Positions 26,067-37,320 of a DNA stretch of 64,000 nucleotides are shown here, one piece after another (the stretch's first letter is position 1; each line of letters begins with the position of its first letter). Where the stretch lies: contig WJBW01000002.1 of assembly GCA_009646425.1 (NCBI GenBank), positions 323,878 to 387,877 of the forward strand, read 5' to 3'. Made by a program: the position numbers and the translations under genes. This stretch comes from Burkholderiales bacterium LSUCC0115. GTDB taxonomy: Bacteria; Pseudomonadota; Gammaproteobacteria; Burkholderiales; Burkholderiaceae_A. The notes beneath the pieces are model-generated. The model made no database searches. It saw nothing but the letters and a program-made list of their open reading frames with translations, and was not told the origin of the DNA.

Positions 26067-26681
26067 CTAAACCGTCCACTCTGGCTGCCAGTCGACCGCA
26101 ATGGTCTTGGCAGCCAGGTCGACCTCGTCGATGTAGCAGTCCACATAGGGAATCCAGTGGCGGCCCACGACAATCCAGTCGTGCACGCCATTGGTCTCGA
26201 GTCGCTCCACATGGCCCAATGATTCACCTTGCCGGTTGGTCACAGTGCAGCCCACCAAGTCTTCCCAATAAAACTCATCAGGATCAGGCTCGGGTAACTC
26301 GGCACGGCTAACACCCAGCTCAAAGCCCAGCATCTGCTCAGCCAGGTCTCGAGAATCAATCTGGGCAAAGCCCATGCGGGCCTCTTTACCTACCGGCTGA
26401 CACAGAGTCACGTCCAGTTGCAGCCACCCCCCAGGTCCCTTGGCCCAGAGCTGCTCGGCATCGAACAACACCGACTCTTGAACATCGCCGGGAAACAGGC
26501 TGGCTACCCGCAGCTGACCCTTGATGCCCACAGGCGCGCGGACGCGACCCAGCACCACCAGGTCACTCGGACCAGGCGTTTTGGAAAAGATCAACTTGGG
26601 AGTCACAACCACTGGGGCTTGAGCCCCCAGCTTGGAGAGCCGGCGAGCGGCGAAGGAATCGTCCGGTTTTCTCGCGGGCAT
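26067..26681 (-). CDS. rimM: ribosome maturation factor RimM
   Basis: RimM binds S19 and assists 30S head assembly. The N-domain begins LVVLGRVRAPVGIKGQLRVAS (about residues 42-62) and the C-terminal PRC-barrel begins near EFYWEDLVGCTVTN. A 40-residue N-terminal extension precedes the conserved core; the start at MPARKPDD is the first available, and a later internal start is possible. It follows rpsP by 57 bases. The normally following trmD and rplS are absent; prpE converges nine bases away. Confidence 0.93.
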   Translation of the reverse strand: MPARKPDDSFAARRLSKLGAQAPVVVTPKLIFSKTPGPSDLVVLGRVRAPVGIKGQLRVASLFPGDVQESVLFDAEQLWAKGPGGWLQLDVTLCQPVGKEARMGFAQIDSRDLAEQMLGFELGVSRAELPEPDPDEFYWEDLVGCTVTNRQGESLGHVERLETNGVHDWIVVGRHWIPYVDCYIDEVDLAAKTIAVDWQPEWTV

Positions 26682-26738
26682 AAGGCCGGGTCGCCTGGGG
26701 TGCGCTGGACGCAGACCCCGGGTCGACCGGTTTAAATC

Positions 26739-26990
26739 TTAGGCGGCAGCCTTGGAGAAGTCTTTGAGCAGCTGCTCAACGCGGGGGCTCAGCTGAGCAC
26801 CGTTGGAGCGCCAGTGCTCAATGCGCTCAACCGACAGGTTCAGCTTGGTGTCGTTGCCACGAGCGATGGGGTTGAAGTAACCAACGCGCTCAATAAAACG
26901 ACCATCACGGCGATTGCGTGAATCTGTGGCAACCACGTGATAAAAAGGACGCTTGTGCGAACCGCCGCGAGCAAGTCGAATGACGACCAT
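26739..26990 (-). CDS. rpsP: 30S ribosomal protein S16
   Basis: The 83-residue protein begins [20 protein letters not shown], the S16 signature, and contains [16 protein letters not shown]. It binds the 5' domain of 16S rRNA. AAGGAATTTCT precedes the ATG. It is the first gene of a two-gene unit with rimM and is divergent from the lytic transglycosylase gene. Confidence 0.98.
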   Translation of the reverse strand: MVVIRLARGGSHKRPFYHVVATDSRNRRDGRFIERVGYFNPIARGNDTKLNLSVERIEHWRSNGAQLSPRVEQLLKDFSKAAA

Positions 26991-27067
26991 AGAAATTCCT
27001 TGTAAAAATTCTGGGGTAACCGGTCAGTCCGCGAGTCTTGAAAAGAGCGACCGGTGAAAAGCCCACG

Positions 27068-27095
27068 ATTTTAGCAGTCAGACGCCCAAATGCAA
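27068..27095 (-). promoter_or_regulatory. candidate rpsP promoter
   Basis: On the minus strand TTGCAT and TAAAAT (27068-27073) are separated by 16 bases. The -10 matches at five positions; the -35 matches at three. The -35 overlaps the start codon of the divergent mltB gene. The transcript would have a leader of about 70 bases. Confidence 0.45.
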
Positions 27096-28235
27096 ACAAA
27101 ACGCCAGCCTTCAGCCCAAAACCGACTCCAAAACAACAGCCGGCGGCTGATCCTGGGTCGCTTGGGCGGCCTGGCAGGCCTTGGAATGGCCTCTGGCAGC
27201 CTCTGGCTGCCCAAGTCCGCCCTGGCCTCGGCTAGACCCGACTGGGCCCCTGCGGGTGCCTGGCAGGCGCTTCTGAACCAGATGATTGCCACCAAAGGCC
27301 TGTCCGTTAGTGGCGCCCTGGCTGGGCTGGAATCCCTCCAACGCCAGGATCGGGCCATTGCCCTGGTCAATCCACCGCCTGATGCCCCCATCATCCCCCG
27401 ATCCCTCAACCGGGTGCTAGGCAAGAACCTAGACGCCCGAACCCTGGCCGACGGCCGGGCCTTCATGGCCAACCACCGAAGCATTCTGGATCAGGCCCAG
27501 GCCAAGTTTGGGGTGCCGGCCTCGGTCATCTGCGGCATCCTGGGCGTCGAGACGCGGTTTGGCCGCATTCAGGGCAGCTTTCCAGCCCGAGACACCCTAG
27601 CCAGCCTGGCCCTGCTCTCGCCCAGGCGCTCGGAGTTTTTTGCCAAAGAACTGATCGAGCTGCTGCTACTGGCCCAAGAAACCCAGTTGGATCTGCGAGC
27701 CATTCAGGGCTCCTTCGCCGGCGCACTGGGCATGCCACAGTTCATGCCCAGCAGCTGGCGTCAGTACGCGGTGGACTTCGATGATGACCGCCGGGTCGAC
27801 CTGATCAAGAGCCCTGCAGACGCAGTGGGCTCGGTGGCCAACTTCCTGGTCCAGCATGGCTGGCGCCGCGACTGGCCGACTCACCTGATTGTGCCCAGCG
27901 ACATTCGCCAGGCGCTCAAGGTTCGTCAACGAGCAGCCCTGGACCAGCTGGTGGTGACTCGACTGACCGCAGACCACCAACTGAGTGACCTTCGCAAGTC
28001 ACCTCTAGGGGCTTGGATCGATGAGTCCGAGCTCTGGCGACAGCAGCCCGCCACCATGCCCGCCAGCCTGGTTCACCTGCCCGAGCCGGACGCACCCGAT
28101 GCCCACCTGTGGCTGGCCACACCCAACTTTTTCGCCATCACCCACTACAACCGCAGCTACGTGTACGCGGGCAGCGTGCTCAGCCTGGCTGCGGCATTAG
28201 AAAATCCAGGCAGCCCACCGCTGCCTCGTGGTTGA
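27090..28235 (+). CDS. mltB: lytic murein transglycosylase B
   Basis: The 381-residue protein carries the SLT catalytic glutamate E154 in GILGVETRFGR and the family block GSFAGALGMPQFMPSSW. It cleaves peptidoglycan glycan strands to 1,6-anhydromuropeptides in the periplasm. The N-terminus has SRRLILG followed by a moderately hydrophobic segment and SALA-S, which looks like a twin-arginine (Tat) signal rather than a lipoprotein signal; there is no lipobox cysteine. The start codon overlaps the probable rpsP promoter. Its last 56 bases overlap the convergent Nudix gene. Confidence 0.9.
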   Translation: MQTKRQPSAQNRLQNNSRRLILGRLGGLAGLGMASGSLWLPKSALASARPDWAPAGAWQALLNQMIATKGLSVSGALAGLESLQRQDRAIALVNPPPDAPIIPRSLNRVLGKNLDARTLADGRAFMANHRSILDQAQAKFGVPASVICGILGVETRFGRIQGSFPARDTLASLALLSPRRSEFFAKELIELLLLAQETQLDLRAIQGSFAGALGMPQFMPSSWRQYAVDFDDDRRVDLIKSPADAVGSVANFLVQHGWRRDWPTHLIVPSDIRQALKVRQRAALDQLVVTRLTADHQLSDLRKSPLGAWIDESELWRQQPATMPASLVHLPEPDAPDAHLWLATPNFFAITHYNRSYVYAGSVLSLAAALENPGSPPLPRG

Positions 28236-28968
28236 ATTGGCCCTGTTGCCAGAGTCGCCAGATCTCATCCAGCGGCACGCAGGCAAAGGCCTGGACCTCA
28301 CCGTCTTGATTCGTCGGCGTGAAGTCCAAGGGCGCCTGCAGTCCATAGCTCATCACCTGCTCACGCTGCAGGCCCTGGCGACCATCGGCGCCCAAGACCC
28401 GCTGAACCAAGACCGAGCCCAGCACTCGCAGGCCTGACAACAGCGCCTCTGATAAACCCGCCTCCTCCCAGCACTCGCGCCTGAGCGCCTGCTGAGGCTG
28501 CTCGCCGTGGGTGAGGCCACCCGCCACCGCCGCATCCCACAGGCCTGGGTCCACGGCCTTGTGCAGGGCCCGTTGGCCGATCCAGACGCGTCCTTGCTCG
28601 GTCACCAGATTGAGTTGAACTGTCGTGTAAAAAAGTCCCAAGGGTCTAAACAGAGAACGCTCCAAACCCACTGCTTGATGCCGCACATCGACAATCGGCT
28701 CACCCGCCTCGTTACACAGTGTGAAGCACTCATCGCGCCAGCCGTCTGCAGCGGAGGTCTGACGCAGGGCCTCTACGAGATCGGAGATCGCGGCAATCGG
28801 CAGAGGCTCGGCGGGCAACAGAGAAACAAGATCTGGCCGCAACCAACCCATCGATTGGGGCCGACCCAGGCCATCGATCACCGACCATCGTCGGTAACCC
28901 AGCGTGGTCAGTTGGGTATCAGTGGGAGCAGCGCCAAATCGATCAGAGGCCAGTTGGATGGAAGGCAT
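28180..28968 (-). CDS. Nudix hydrolase with N-terminal DUF4743 domain
   Basis: The 262-residue protein carries a complete Nudix box: G-x5-E-x7-REC-WEEAGL in GGLTHGEQPQQALRRECWEE. The N-terminal half resembles the DUF4743 region found in plant and bacterial proteins related to thiamine-diphosphate or nucleotide pyrophosphatases. Substrate unknown. I start at MPSIQLASDRFG because the longer reading, 25 residues more, would run into rlmB. It begins 37 bases after rlmB on the same strand and converges with mltB with a 56-base overlap. Confidence 0.8.
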   Translation of the reverse strand: MPSIQLASDRFGAAPTDTQLTTLGYRRWSVIDGLGRPQSMGWLRPDLVSLLPAEPLPIAAISDLVEALRQTSAADGWRDECFTLCNEAGEPIVDVRHQAVGLERSLFRPLGLFYTTVQLNLVTEQGRVWIGQRALHKAVDPGLWDAAVAGGLTHGEQPQQALRRECWEEAGLSEALLSGLRVLGSVLVQRVLGADGRQGLQREQVMSYGLQAPLDFTPTNQDGEVQAFACVPLDEIWRLWQQGQFNHEAAVGCLDFLMPQPG

Positions 28969-29005
28969 GGGAGGCAGCTGCGCAACCCGTGATGACAGAG
29001 GCAGC

Positions 29006-29854
29006 CTAGCTGCGCTGGCGCAACGCCTCGAAGCAGGCCACACCGGTGGCCACCGAGACGTTCAGGCTCTCCACCCCACCCTTCATGGGCAGCTTGTAGA
29101 GGGCATCACAGTGGGACTTCACCAGTCGACGAATGCCATCGCCTTCGGCGCCCATCACCAGGACCAGAGAGCCTCTGAGATCAGCCTTGTAGAGCGACTG
29201 CTCGGCATCGCCATCGAGGCCATAGACCTGATAGCCCGCGTCCTGGACTTGCTCAATCGCGCGGCTCAGGTTGGTCACTTGAATATAGGGCACCCGATCG
29301 GCACCGCCTGCAGCCACACGCATCACCACATCGTTGAGCGGCGCGCTGTGGTCTTTGGGAGCGACCACGGCGGCGACACCGGCGGCATCGGACGTCCGCA
29401 TGATGGCGCCCAGGTTGTGTGGATCGGTCACGCCATCCAGAAACAACAAGAAGCGGTTGCTGGCCGGTTGATCCTCTAACTGTTCCAGTAGCGTGGGCAG
29501 GTCATCCACCAGCTGTCGGGCCTGCGCCACCGCCACCACACCCTGGTGACGCTGGCCAGCGGCCAGCCCATCGAGCCTGGCCATGTCGGCGGTCTTGACC
29601 GAGATGCCAGCCTTTTGTAATTCATCGACCAGGGCCTTGATACGTTGGTCTTTGCGACTGGGTTCTACCCAGACCTCGGTGATCGTGTCGGCTGCTGCCC
29701 GAAGGCGCGCCCGAACCGCATGAAAGCCGCAGAGCTTGACGGTCTGGCTGGACGTCTGCCCAGCAGCCTGCGCGGTGCCATGCGCCTGACCGTAAGGCCG
29801 GCCCTCTGGCTGACCGCGAGAGGGTGACGCCGATGACCGTGGACCCCTGGCCAT
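29006..29854 (-). CDS. rlmB: 23S rRNA (guanosine-2251-2'-O)-methyltransferase RlmB
   Basis: A SpoU/TrmH-family enzyme. Motif 1 DPHNLGAIMRTSDAAGV, motif 2 VLVMGAEGDGIRRL and motif 3 SLNVSVATGVACFE are in order in the last 160 residues. An N-terminal substrate-binding domain follows a 35-residue Arg/Gly/Gln-rich leader (GQPEGRPYGQAHG). RlmB methylates the P-loop of 23S rRNA. The ATG abuts the stop of rnr (TAGATG), the conserved rnr-rlmB pairing, so the genes are translated from one message. Confidence 0.95.
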   Translation of the reverse strand: MARGPRSSASPSRGQPEGRPYGQAHGTAQAAGQTSSQTVKLCGFHAVRARLRAAADTITEVWVEPSRKDQRIKALVDELQKAGISVKTADMARLDGLAAGQRHQGVVAVAQARQLVDDLPTLLEQLEDQPASNRFLLFLDGVTDPHNLGAIMRTSDAAGVAAVVAPKDHSAPLNDVVMRVAAGGADRVPYIQVTNLSRAIEQVQDAGYQVYGLDGDAEQSLYKADLRGSLVLVMGAEGDGIRRLVKSHCDALYKLPMKGGVESLNVSVATGVACFEALRQRS

Positions 29855-32245
29855 CTAGCGACCCTTTCGGCCACGTCGACCACGAGCCGCCTTGGGAGCC
29901 TTTGCGCTGGCTGCCTTGGCCGCTGGCGCAGCAGCACGGGGCGTCCTACCTGACTTACTGGCCTTGGCGCCCTTGGCAGCCTTGCCAGCCTGACCCGACT
30001 TGCCAGTGGCGCGGCCACGCCCTCTGGCGCCGCCTGGGCCACCAGCGCCGCGTTCCAACGCCCCCGTATTCAAGAAGTCATCGTCAGCATCCGCCCCACC
30101 CTGCAGAGCGTACTGCTCATCAAATTCTTCACGCGTCGGCAGACCGGTCTTTTTCACCGCCCGCATCATGGCCGGGATGAGCCGGAATTCAATCCGACGG
30201 GCATCCAGATCCACCCGCGAGACCTGGACATTGACCGGGTCATAGAGACGGAACCGGCGACCCGTTCGCTCACCGCGCAGCTCGTGAACGATGTCGTTGT
30301 GCTGAAAGTATTCCGCGCCCAGCTCTGAGACGTGAATCAGGCCCTCGACATACAAGGCATCGAGCGTGACGAACAGGCCAAACGGCGCCACCCCGGTGAC
30401 CGTGCCAGCCATTTGCTCGCCAACTTTGTCCTTCATGAACTGACACTTGAGCCAGGCCTCGACATCACGAGAGGCATCATCGGCGCGGCGTTCGGCCGCC
30501 GAGCAATGCTCACCAATCACACGCCAACGAGACAGGCTCTCATGGGTGTTGGCTGCCTTCTTGCGGCGACCCGATGGATCGGCCTGCAGCTCGCCGTAGA
30601 TGGGCGTGTAGGTCTTTTCCGCCAGGATGTTTTTGATCACCCGGTGGACCAACAGATCCGGATAGCGGCGAATCGGCGAGGTGAAGTGGGTGTAGGCCGG
30701 ATAGGCCAGACCAAAGTGACCCACGTTATCGGGGCTGTAGATGGCCTGCTGCATGGAGCGCAGCAACAGCGTCTGCAGCAGCTTGTAGTCAGGTCGCTGC
30801 TTCATCTCACGCGACAGACGCGCGTAGTCTGCAGGCGATGGGTCCTCGCCGCCAGCCAACCGCAGACCCTGCAGCTTCAGAAACTCGCGCAGCGCCGAGA
30901 GCTTCTCGGGCGTGGGTCCCTCGTGCACCCGGAACAGGCCCTGACGCTTGGAACGAATGATCAGATCGGCAGCGCTGGTGTTGGCCGCCAGCATGCACTC
31001 CTCGATCAGCCGGTGGGCATCGTTGCGCATGCGGGGCAGGATCTTGTCGATGCGACCCTGGGCATCGGTGCGCATGATGGTCTCCACCGTCTCGATCTCG
31101 AAGGCCCCGCGTTGCTCGCGAGCGGCCAGCAGCGCCCTAAAGACGGCCTCTAGGTGACTCAGCACCTGGAATCTGGGACCCAGCACCCGGGCCTCTGGTC
31201 CCGTGGGGTCTGACAGAGCAGTCCAGGCCTGCTCGTAAGTCAGACGCGCAGAAGACTCAATCACCGCCTCATAGAACTGGTAAGCCTTCACCAGACCATC
31301 TGAGCCCACCACCATGTCGCAGACCATGGCCAGGCGCTCGACGTTGGGGTTGAGCGAGCACAGGCCATTGGAGAGCTTCTCCGGCAGCATGGGCAGGACC
31401 TGACGCGGGAAATACACCGACGTCGCCCGAGCGAAGGCATCGCGATCCAGGCCATCACCGTCTTTGACGTAATGACTGACATCGGCAATCGCCACCAACA
31501 GGCGCCAACCCTTTTTGCCACCGGGCCCGAAAGGCTCTGCGTAGACCGCATCGTCAAAGTCGCGGGCGTCCTCGCCGTCGATGGTCATCAGGTCTACGTC
31601 TCGCAGATCGATCCGGTCTTTGACGTCGGTCGTGCGAACCTGGTCCGGCAGTTTGCTGGCGCACTTCAGGGCTTCTTCAGAGAACTGATGTGGGACGTCG
31701 AACTTGCGAACGGCGATCTCGACTTCGATACCCGGGTCCTCGATGCTGCCCAGGACCTCGACCACGCAGCCCACGGGTGGGGTGTAGCGAGTGGGTGGGT
31801 CGATGATCTCGACCATGACCACCTGACCGGGTTTGGCCCCCATGGTGTCGCCATTGGAAACAATGATGTCGTGCTTGATGCGCTGGTCCTCTGGCACCAC
31901 CAAGACAATCCCACGTTCATGGACCAGTCGGCCCACCAGCTTGTCAATGGTGTGCTCCAGGACTTCGACAATCATGGCCTCGGGTCGGCCACGCCGGTCC
32001 GAGCCAATGATGCGGGCGGTGACCCGATCGCCGTGCATGGCCTTGAGCATCTCGCGCGGCGACACAAAAACATCGTCACCACCCGTATCGGGGGCGATAA
32101 AGCCAAAGCCGTCGCGATGACCGATCAGGCGGCCAGAGAACTGTGGCCCACCGGCCTCCGCCTCGTCTGAGAGACGTGCAGAAGACCTGGGCAGTGACTT
32201 GCTATCCGCGGTCTGAGAGGGTCGATTGCGACGTGACTTTGACAA
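29855..32245 (-). CDS. rnr: ribonuclease R
   Basis: A processive 3'-5' exoribonuclease that degrades structured RNA. Cold-shock domains span about residues 35-200. The RNB catalytic centre is DGEDARDFDDAVYAEP (D226, D229, D231, D232). An S1 domain lies near 640-720, and a Lys/Ala/Gly-rich tail of about 50 residues ends the 796-residue protein. The start is a TTG: an in-frame TGA stands two codons upstream, and the first internal Met (residue 66) lies within the cold-shock region. The start codon overlaps the -35 of the divergent tRNA-Leu promoter. Confidence 0.95.
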   Translation of the reverse strand: MSKSRRNRPSQTADSKSLPRSSARLSDEAEAGGPQFSGRLIGHRDGFGFIAPDTGGDDVFVSPREMLKAMHGDRVTARIIGSDRRGRPEAMIVEVLEHTIDKLVGRLVHERGIVLVVPEDQRIKHDIIVSNGDTMGAKPGQVVMVEIIDPPTRYTPPVGCVVEVLGSIEDPGIEVEIAVRKFDVPHQFSEEALKCASKLPDQVRTTDVKDRIDLRDVDLMTIDGEDARDFDDAVYAEPFGPGGKKGWRLLVAIADVSHYVKDGDGLDRDAFARATSVYFPRQVLPMLPEKLSNGLCSLNPNVERLAMVCDMVVGSDGLVKAYQFYEAVIESSARLTYEQAWTALSDPTGPEARVLGPRFQVLSHLEAVFRALLAAREQRGAFEIETVETIMRTDAQGRIDKILPRMRNDAHRLIEECMLAANTSAADLIIRSKRQGLFRVHEGPTPEKLSALREFLKLQGLRLAGGEDPSPADYARLSREMKQRPDYKLLQTLLLRSMQQAIYSPDNVGHFGLAYPAYTHFTSPIRRYPDLLVHRVIKNILAEKTYTPIYGELQADPSGRRKKAANTHESLSRWRVIGEHCSAAERRADDASRDVEAWLKCQFMKDKVGEQMAGTVTGVAPFGLFVTLDALYVEGLIHVSELGAEYFQHNDIVHELRGERTGRRFRLYDPVNVQVSRVDLDARRIEFRLIPAMMRAVKKTGLPTREEFDEQYALQGGADADDDFLNTGALERGAGGPGGARGRGRATGKSGQAGKAAKGAKASKSGRTPRAAAPAAKAASAKAPKAARGRRGRKGR

Positions 32246-32266
32246 TTTTCAGAATCCCATTAAAGT
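32239..32266 (+). promoter_or_regulatory. tRNA-Leu promoter
   Basis: A perfect TTGACA (32239-32244) is followed after 16 bases by TAAAGT (32261-32266), 13 bases before the tRNA. The -35 overlaps the first codons of divergent rnr. Confidence 0.65.
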
Positions 32267-32279
32267 AGCGGGTCCGTAA

Positions 32280-32366
32280 GCCCAGATGGCGGAATTGGTA
32301 GACGCACTAGGTTCAGGTCCTAGCGGTGGCAACACTGTGGAGGTTCGAGTCCTCTTCTGGGCACCA
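32280..32366 (+). tRNA. tRNA-Leu, anticodon CAG
   Basis: An 87-base class II tRNA with encoded CCA. The acceptor arms are GCCCAGA/TCTGGGC, the anticodon stem is CTAGG/CCTAG around TTCAGGT, the variable arm is long and the T-loop is GGTTCGAGTCC. The CAG anticodon reads CUG, the dominant leucine codon in this G+C-rich sequence. It is a single-gene unit whose 3' end lies two bases from the convergent purA stop; no separate terminator is visible. Confidence 0.96.
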
Positions 32367-32368
32367 CA

Positions 32369-34920
<2,552 letters not shown>

Positions 34921-34937
34921 AACACCCGCATTATCGA

Positions 34938-35813
34938 CTACTTTTTAGATGACGGTGCCCGGAAGTACTTGAAGAAATCGGACTGCGGATCGGTCACGAT
35001 CACGTCGGAACGGCCAGCAAAGCTCTCACGATAGGCCTGCAGGCTGCGGTAAAAGGCAGCGAACTCGGGGTTCTTGCCAAAAGCAGCCGCATAGGCAGCC
35101 GTGGATTTGGCGTCGCCATCACCCTTGATGGTCTGGGCCCGGCGATAAGCCTGGGCCAGAATGCCCTCGCGCTGACGGTCGGCATTGGCTCGGATCTTTT
35201 CGGCCTCAGCCGCACCCTGGCTTCGACGCTCGCTGGCAATGGCCTTGCGCTCAGACTCCATGCGTCGGAAGACCGACTCACGAATTTCTTCGGCAAAGTC
35301 GACTCGGCGCAGACGCACATCGACAATCTGGACACCAATCTGCTTGGCATCCTCGGAGACACGCTTGAGGATGCCCTCCATCACCTTCTCACGAGCACCC
35401 GAGACGACATCGTTGACGGTTCGAGTGGCAATCTCGTTGTTCAGGCCATCGCGCAGGGCTCGGGAGATACGGTCTTCCGCACTGGCCAGACGACCAGCCA
35501 CCGAGGTGTAGAAGACCTTGGGATCCTCGACGCGCCACTTGACGTAGGTGTCGACCACCACGTTTTTCTTCTCGCTGGTAATGAAGCGATCGGCATCGGG
35601 GGTGTCAATGGTCAGAGTGCGTTTTTCAACAAAGACGACGTTCTGGAATGGGGGTGGCAGCTTGAAGTACAGACCCGGCTTGTCGATGACACGCTTGATC
35701 TCACCCAAGGCAAAGACCAGACCGTACTGACGCTGATCCACCACAAAGACGCAGGCGCTGGCAATCATGGCCAGGGCCAGAAGGGCCGACAGGGCCGCAA
35801 AGACTCGGTTCAT
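34938..35813 (-). CDS. hflC: HflC, FtsH-protease modulator
   Basis: A 291-residue SPFH/band-7 protein with an N-terminal membrane segment (about 7-24) and VFVVDQRQYGLVFALGEIKRV at the start of the SPFH domain. A long charged coiled-coil follows (about 160-230, RMESERKAIASERRSQGAAE). HflC and HflK form a membrane complex around FtsH that limits its proteolysis. The gene begins at the base after the hflK stop. The protein ends soon after the coil, as usual. Confidence 0.96.
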   Translation of the reverse strand: MNRVFAALSALLALAMIASACVFVVDQRQYGLVFALGEIKRVIDKPGLYFKLPPPFQNVVFVEKRTLTIDTPDADRFITSEKKNVVVDTYVKWRVEDPKVFYTSVAGRLASAEDRISRALRDGLNNEIATRTVNDVVSGAREKVMEGILKRVSEDAKQIGVQIVDVRLRRVDFAEEIRESVFRRMESERKAIASERRSQGAAEAEKIRANADRQREGILAQAYRRAQTIKGDGDAKSTAAYAAAFGKNPEFAAFYRSLQAYRESFAGRSDVIVTDPQSDFFKYFRAPSSKK

Positions 35814-37274
35814 TTATCTGGACTCCCTAAAACGATCACGCAGGCTGGGGATCAGGCCCCGGTTGTCAGTCGACGAACGGGCCGCATTGGCTGCCGTGTT
35901 GCCGGCTGCAGACGGCTGGCTGGTGCCCGTCTGACCTGCTGCGTTGGCATTGGCATCAACCGCTGCTGTAGCAGCCTGCTGAGCCTGCTGGGAAGTCTGA
36001 GACATGATCTTGTCGAGCGGCAGGTAGAGCAGATTGCTGTTGCTGCGGGACTCGACCATGACCTTGCTCACGTTGGTGAAGACCTGCTGCATGGTCTCGA
36101 GGTACATACGCTCGCGGGTGACCGCAGGCGCCTTGCTGTACTCGGCATTCACTCGGGAGAAGCGCTCTGCATCACCCTGAGCCTGCGCCACGACCCGCTC
36201 ACGATAGCCCTCGGCCTCTTCCATGAGGCGATCCGCCGCACCACGGGCCCGGGGAATCACGTCATTGGCGTAGGCCTGGCCTTCGTTCTTGACCCGCTCG
36301 GCGTCTTGGGCAGCCTTGATCGCATCGCTAAAGGCCGCCTGCACTTCCTCGGGAGGCTGAACGTTTTGAATGGTGATGTTGACGATGGTGAGACCCGCAC
36401 CGTATCGGTCTGCGATCCGCTGCGTGATCTGCAGGGCCTCGCGGCCGATGGCCTCTTTGTTCTCGTAGAGCACGGCATCGCTCAGGCTTCTGCCAACGAC
36501 CTCACGCATGGCGGTCTCGGCCGCCTGAGTGACGATGTCATCGGGGCGCACGTTGTTAAACAGATACTCCTCTGGGCGACCGACGCGATACTGAACCGCA
36601 AACTGCATGTCAATCATGTTCTCGTCTTTGGTCAGCATGAGCGAGTCACGGCTTTGCCCGCTGCGCTCACCACGAAAACCCACCGTCGCCTGACGCAACT
36701 GGGCGATATTGACCGTCTCGTGGGACTCAATGGGGTAAGGCATGCGCCAGTTAAAGCCTGCGCCGGATGCGTATTTGTACTCACCAAACCGCAGCACCAG
36801 GCTGGTCTGGCCCTCTTGAACAATATAAAAGCCTGAGGCCAGCCAGAGCACCAGCAGACCAACCAAGCCAACGCCCAGCAGGCTACCCGTCACCTTGATG
36901 CTGGGCATATTGGGCATGCTGGGGCCACCACCACCGCCGCCACCATTGCCGCCGCCGTTGTTGCCGCGATTCTGATTGGCCCAAGGATTGTTCGGCTTTT
37001 TCTTGCCCGTGAACAGCCCGCCTAGTTTGCGATTGAAATCGCGCCAGACCTCATCAAGATCAGGCGGTTCGCCTTGACGGTCCCGGCGGTCACCGGAACC
37101 AGATGGCCTGGCCTGCTGGGGGCGATCTTGGCCGGACTCGTTGGACGGGCCGTTTGAAGAACCGTTGGATTCGGCGTTGGGCTGATCCGGCTTGGAAGCC
37201 GAATCAGAGGACTCTTGGCCCTTTCCCCAGCGTGGGTCGCCGATGGAAAACAGGCCTCTGAAGCGTCTAATCAT
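35814..37274 (-). CDS. hflK: HflK, FtsH-protease modulator
   Basis: From MIRRFRGLFSIGDPRWGKG the protein has 486 residues. A polar Ser/Asn/Gln-rich N-region (about 15-100) and a run of glycines (about 104-117) are followed by a transmembrane segment (about 131-152). The SPFH domain and coiled-coil come next, then an Ala/Asn-rich C-tail. NDPRWG-type N-termini are usual for HflK. The unusually long low-complexity N-region is cytosolic. A longer open reading of 44 more residues overlaps hflX and is less likely. No strong Shine-Dalgarno is visible. Confidence 0.94.
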   Translation of the reverse strand: MIRRFRGLFSIGDPRWGKGQESSDSASKPDQPNAESNGSSNGPSNESGQDRPQQARPSGSGDRRDRQGEPPDLDEVWRDFNRKLGGLFTGKKKPNNPWANQNRGNNGGGNGGGGGGGPSMPNMPSIKVTGSLLGVGLVGLLVLWLASGFYIVQEGQTSLVLRFGEYKYASGAGFNWRMPYPIESHETVNIAQLRQATVGFRGERSGQSRDSLMLTKDENMIDMQFAVQYRVGRPEEYLFNNVRPDDIVTQAAETAMREVVGRSLSDAVLYENKEAIGREALQITQRIADRYGAGLTIVNITIQNVQPPEEVQAAFSDAIKAAQDAERVKNEGQAYANDVIPRARGAADRLMEEAEGYRERVVAQAQGDAERFSRVNAEYSKAPAVTRERMYLETMQQVFTNVSKVMVESRSNSNLLYLPLDKIMSQTSQQAQQAATAAVDANANAAGQTGTSQPSAAGNTAANAARSSTDNRGLIPSLRDRFRESR

Positions 37275-37320
37275 GGGGCTGATGAGGAGTGTGGTTGAGC
37301 GGATGATTGCATAGTCAAAC

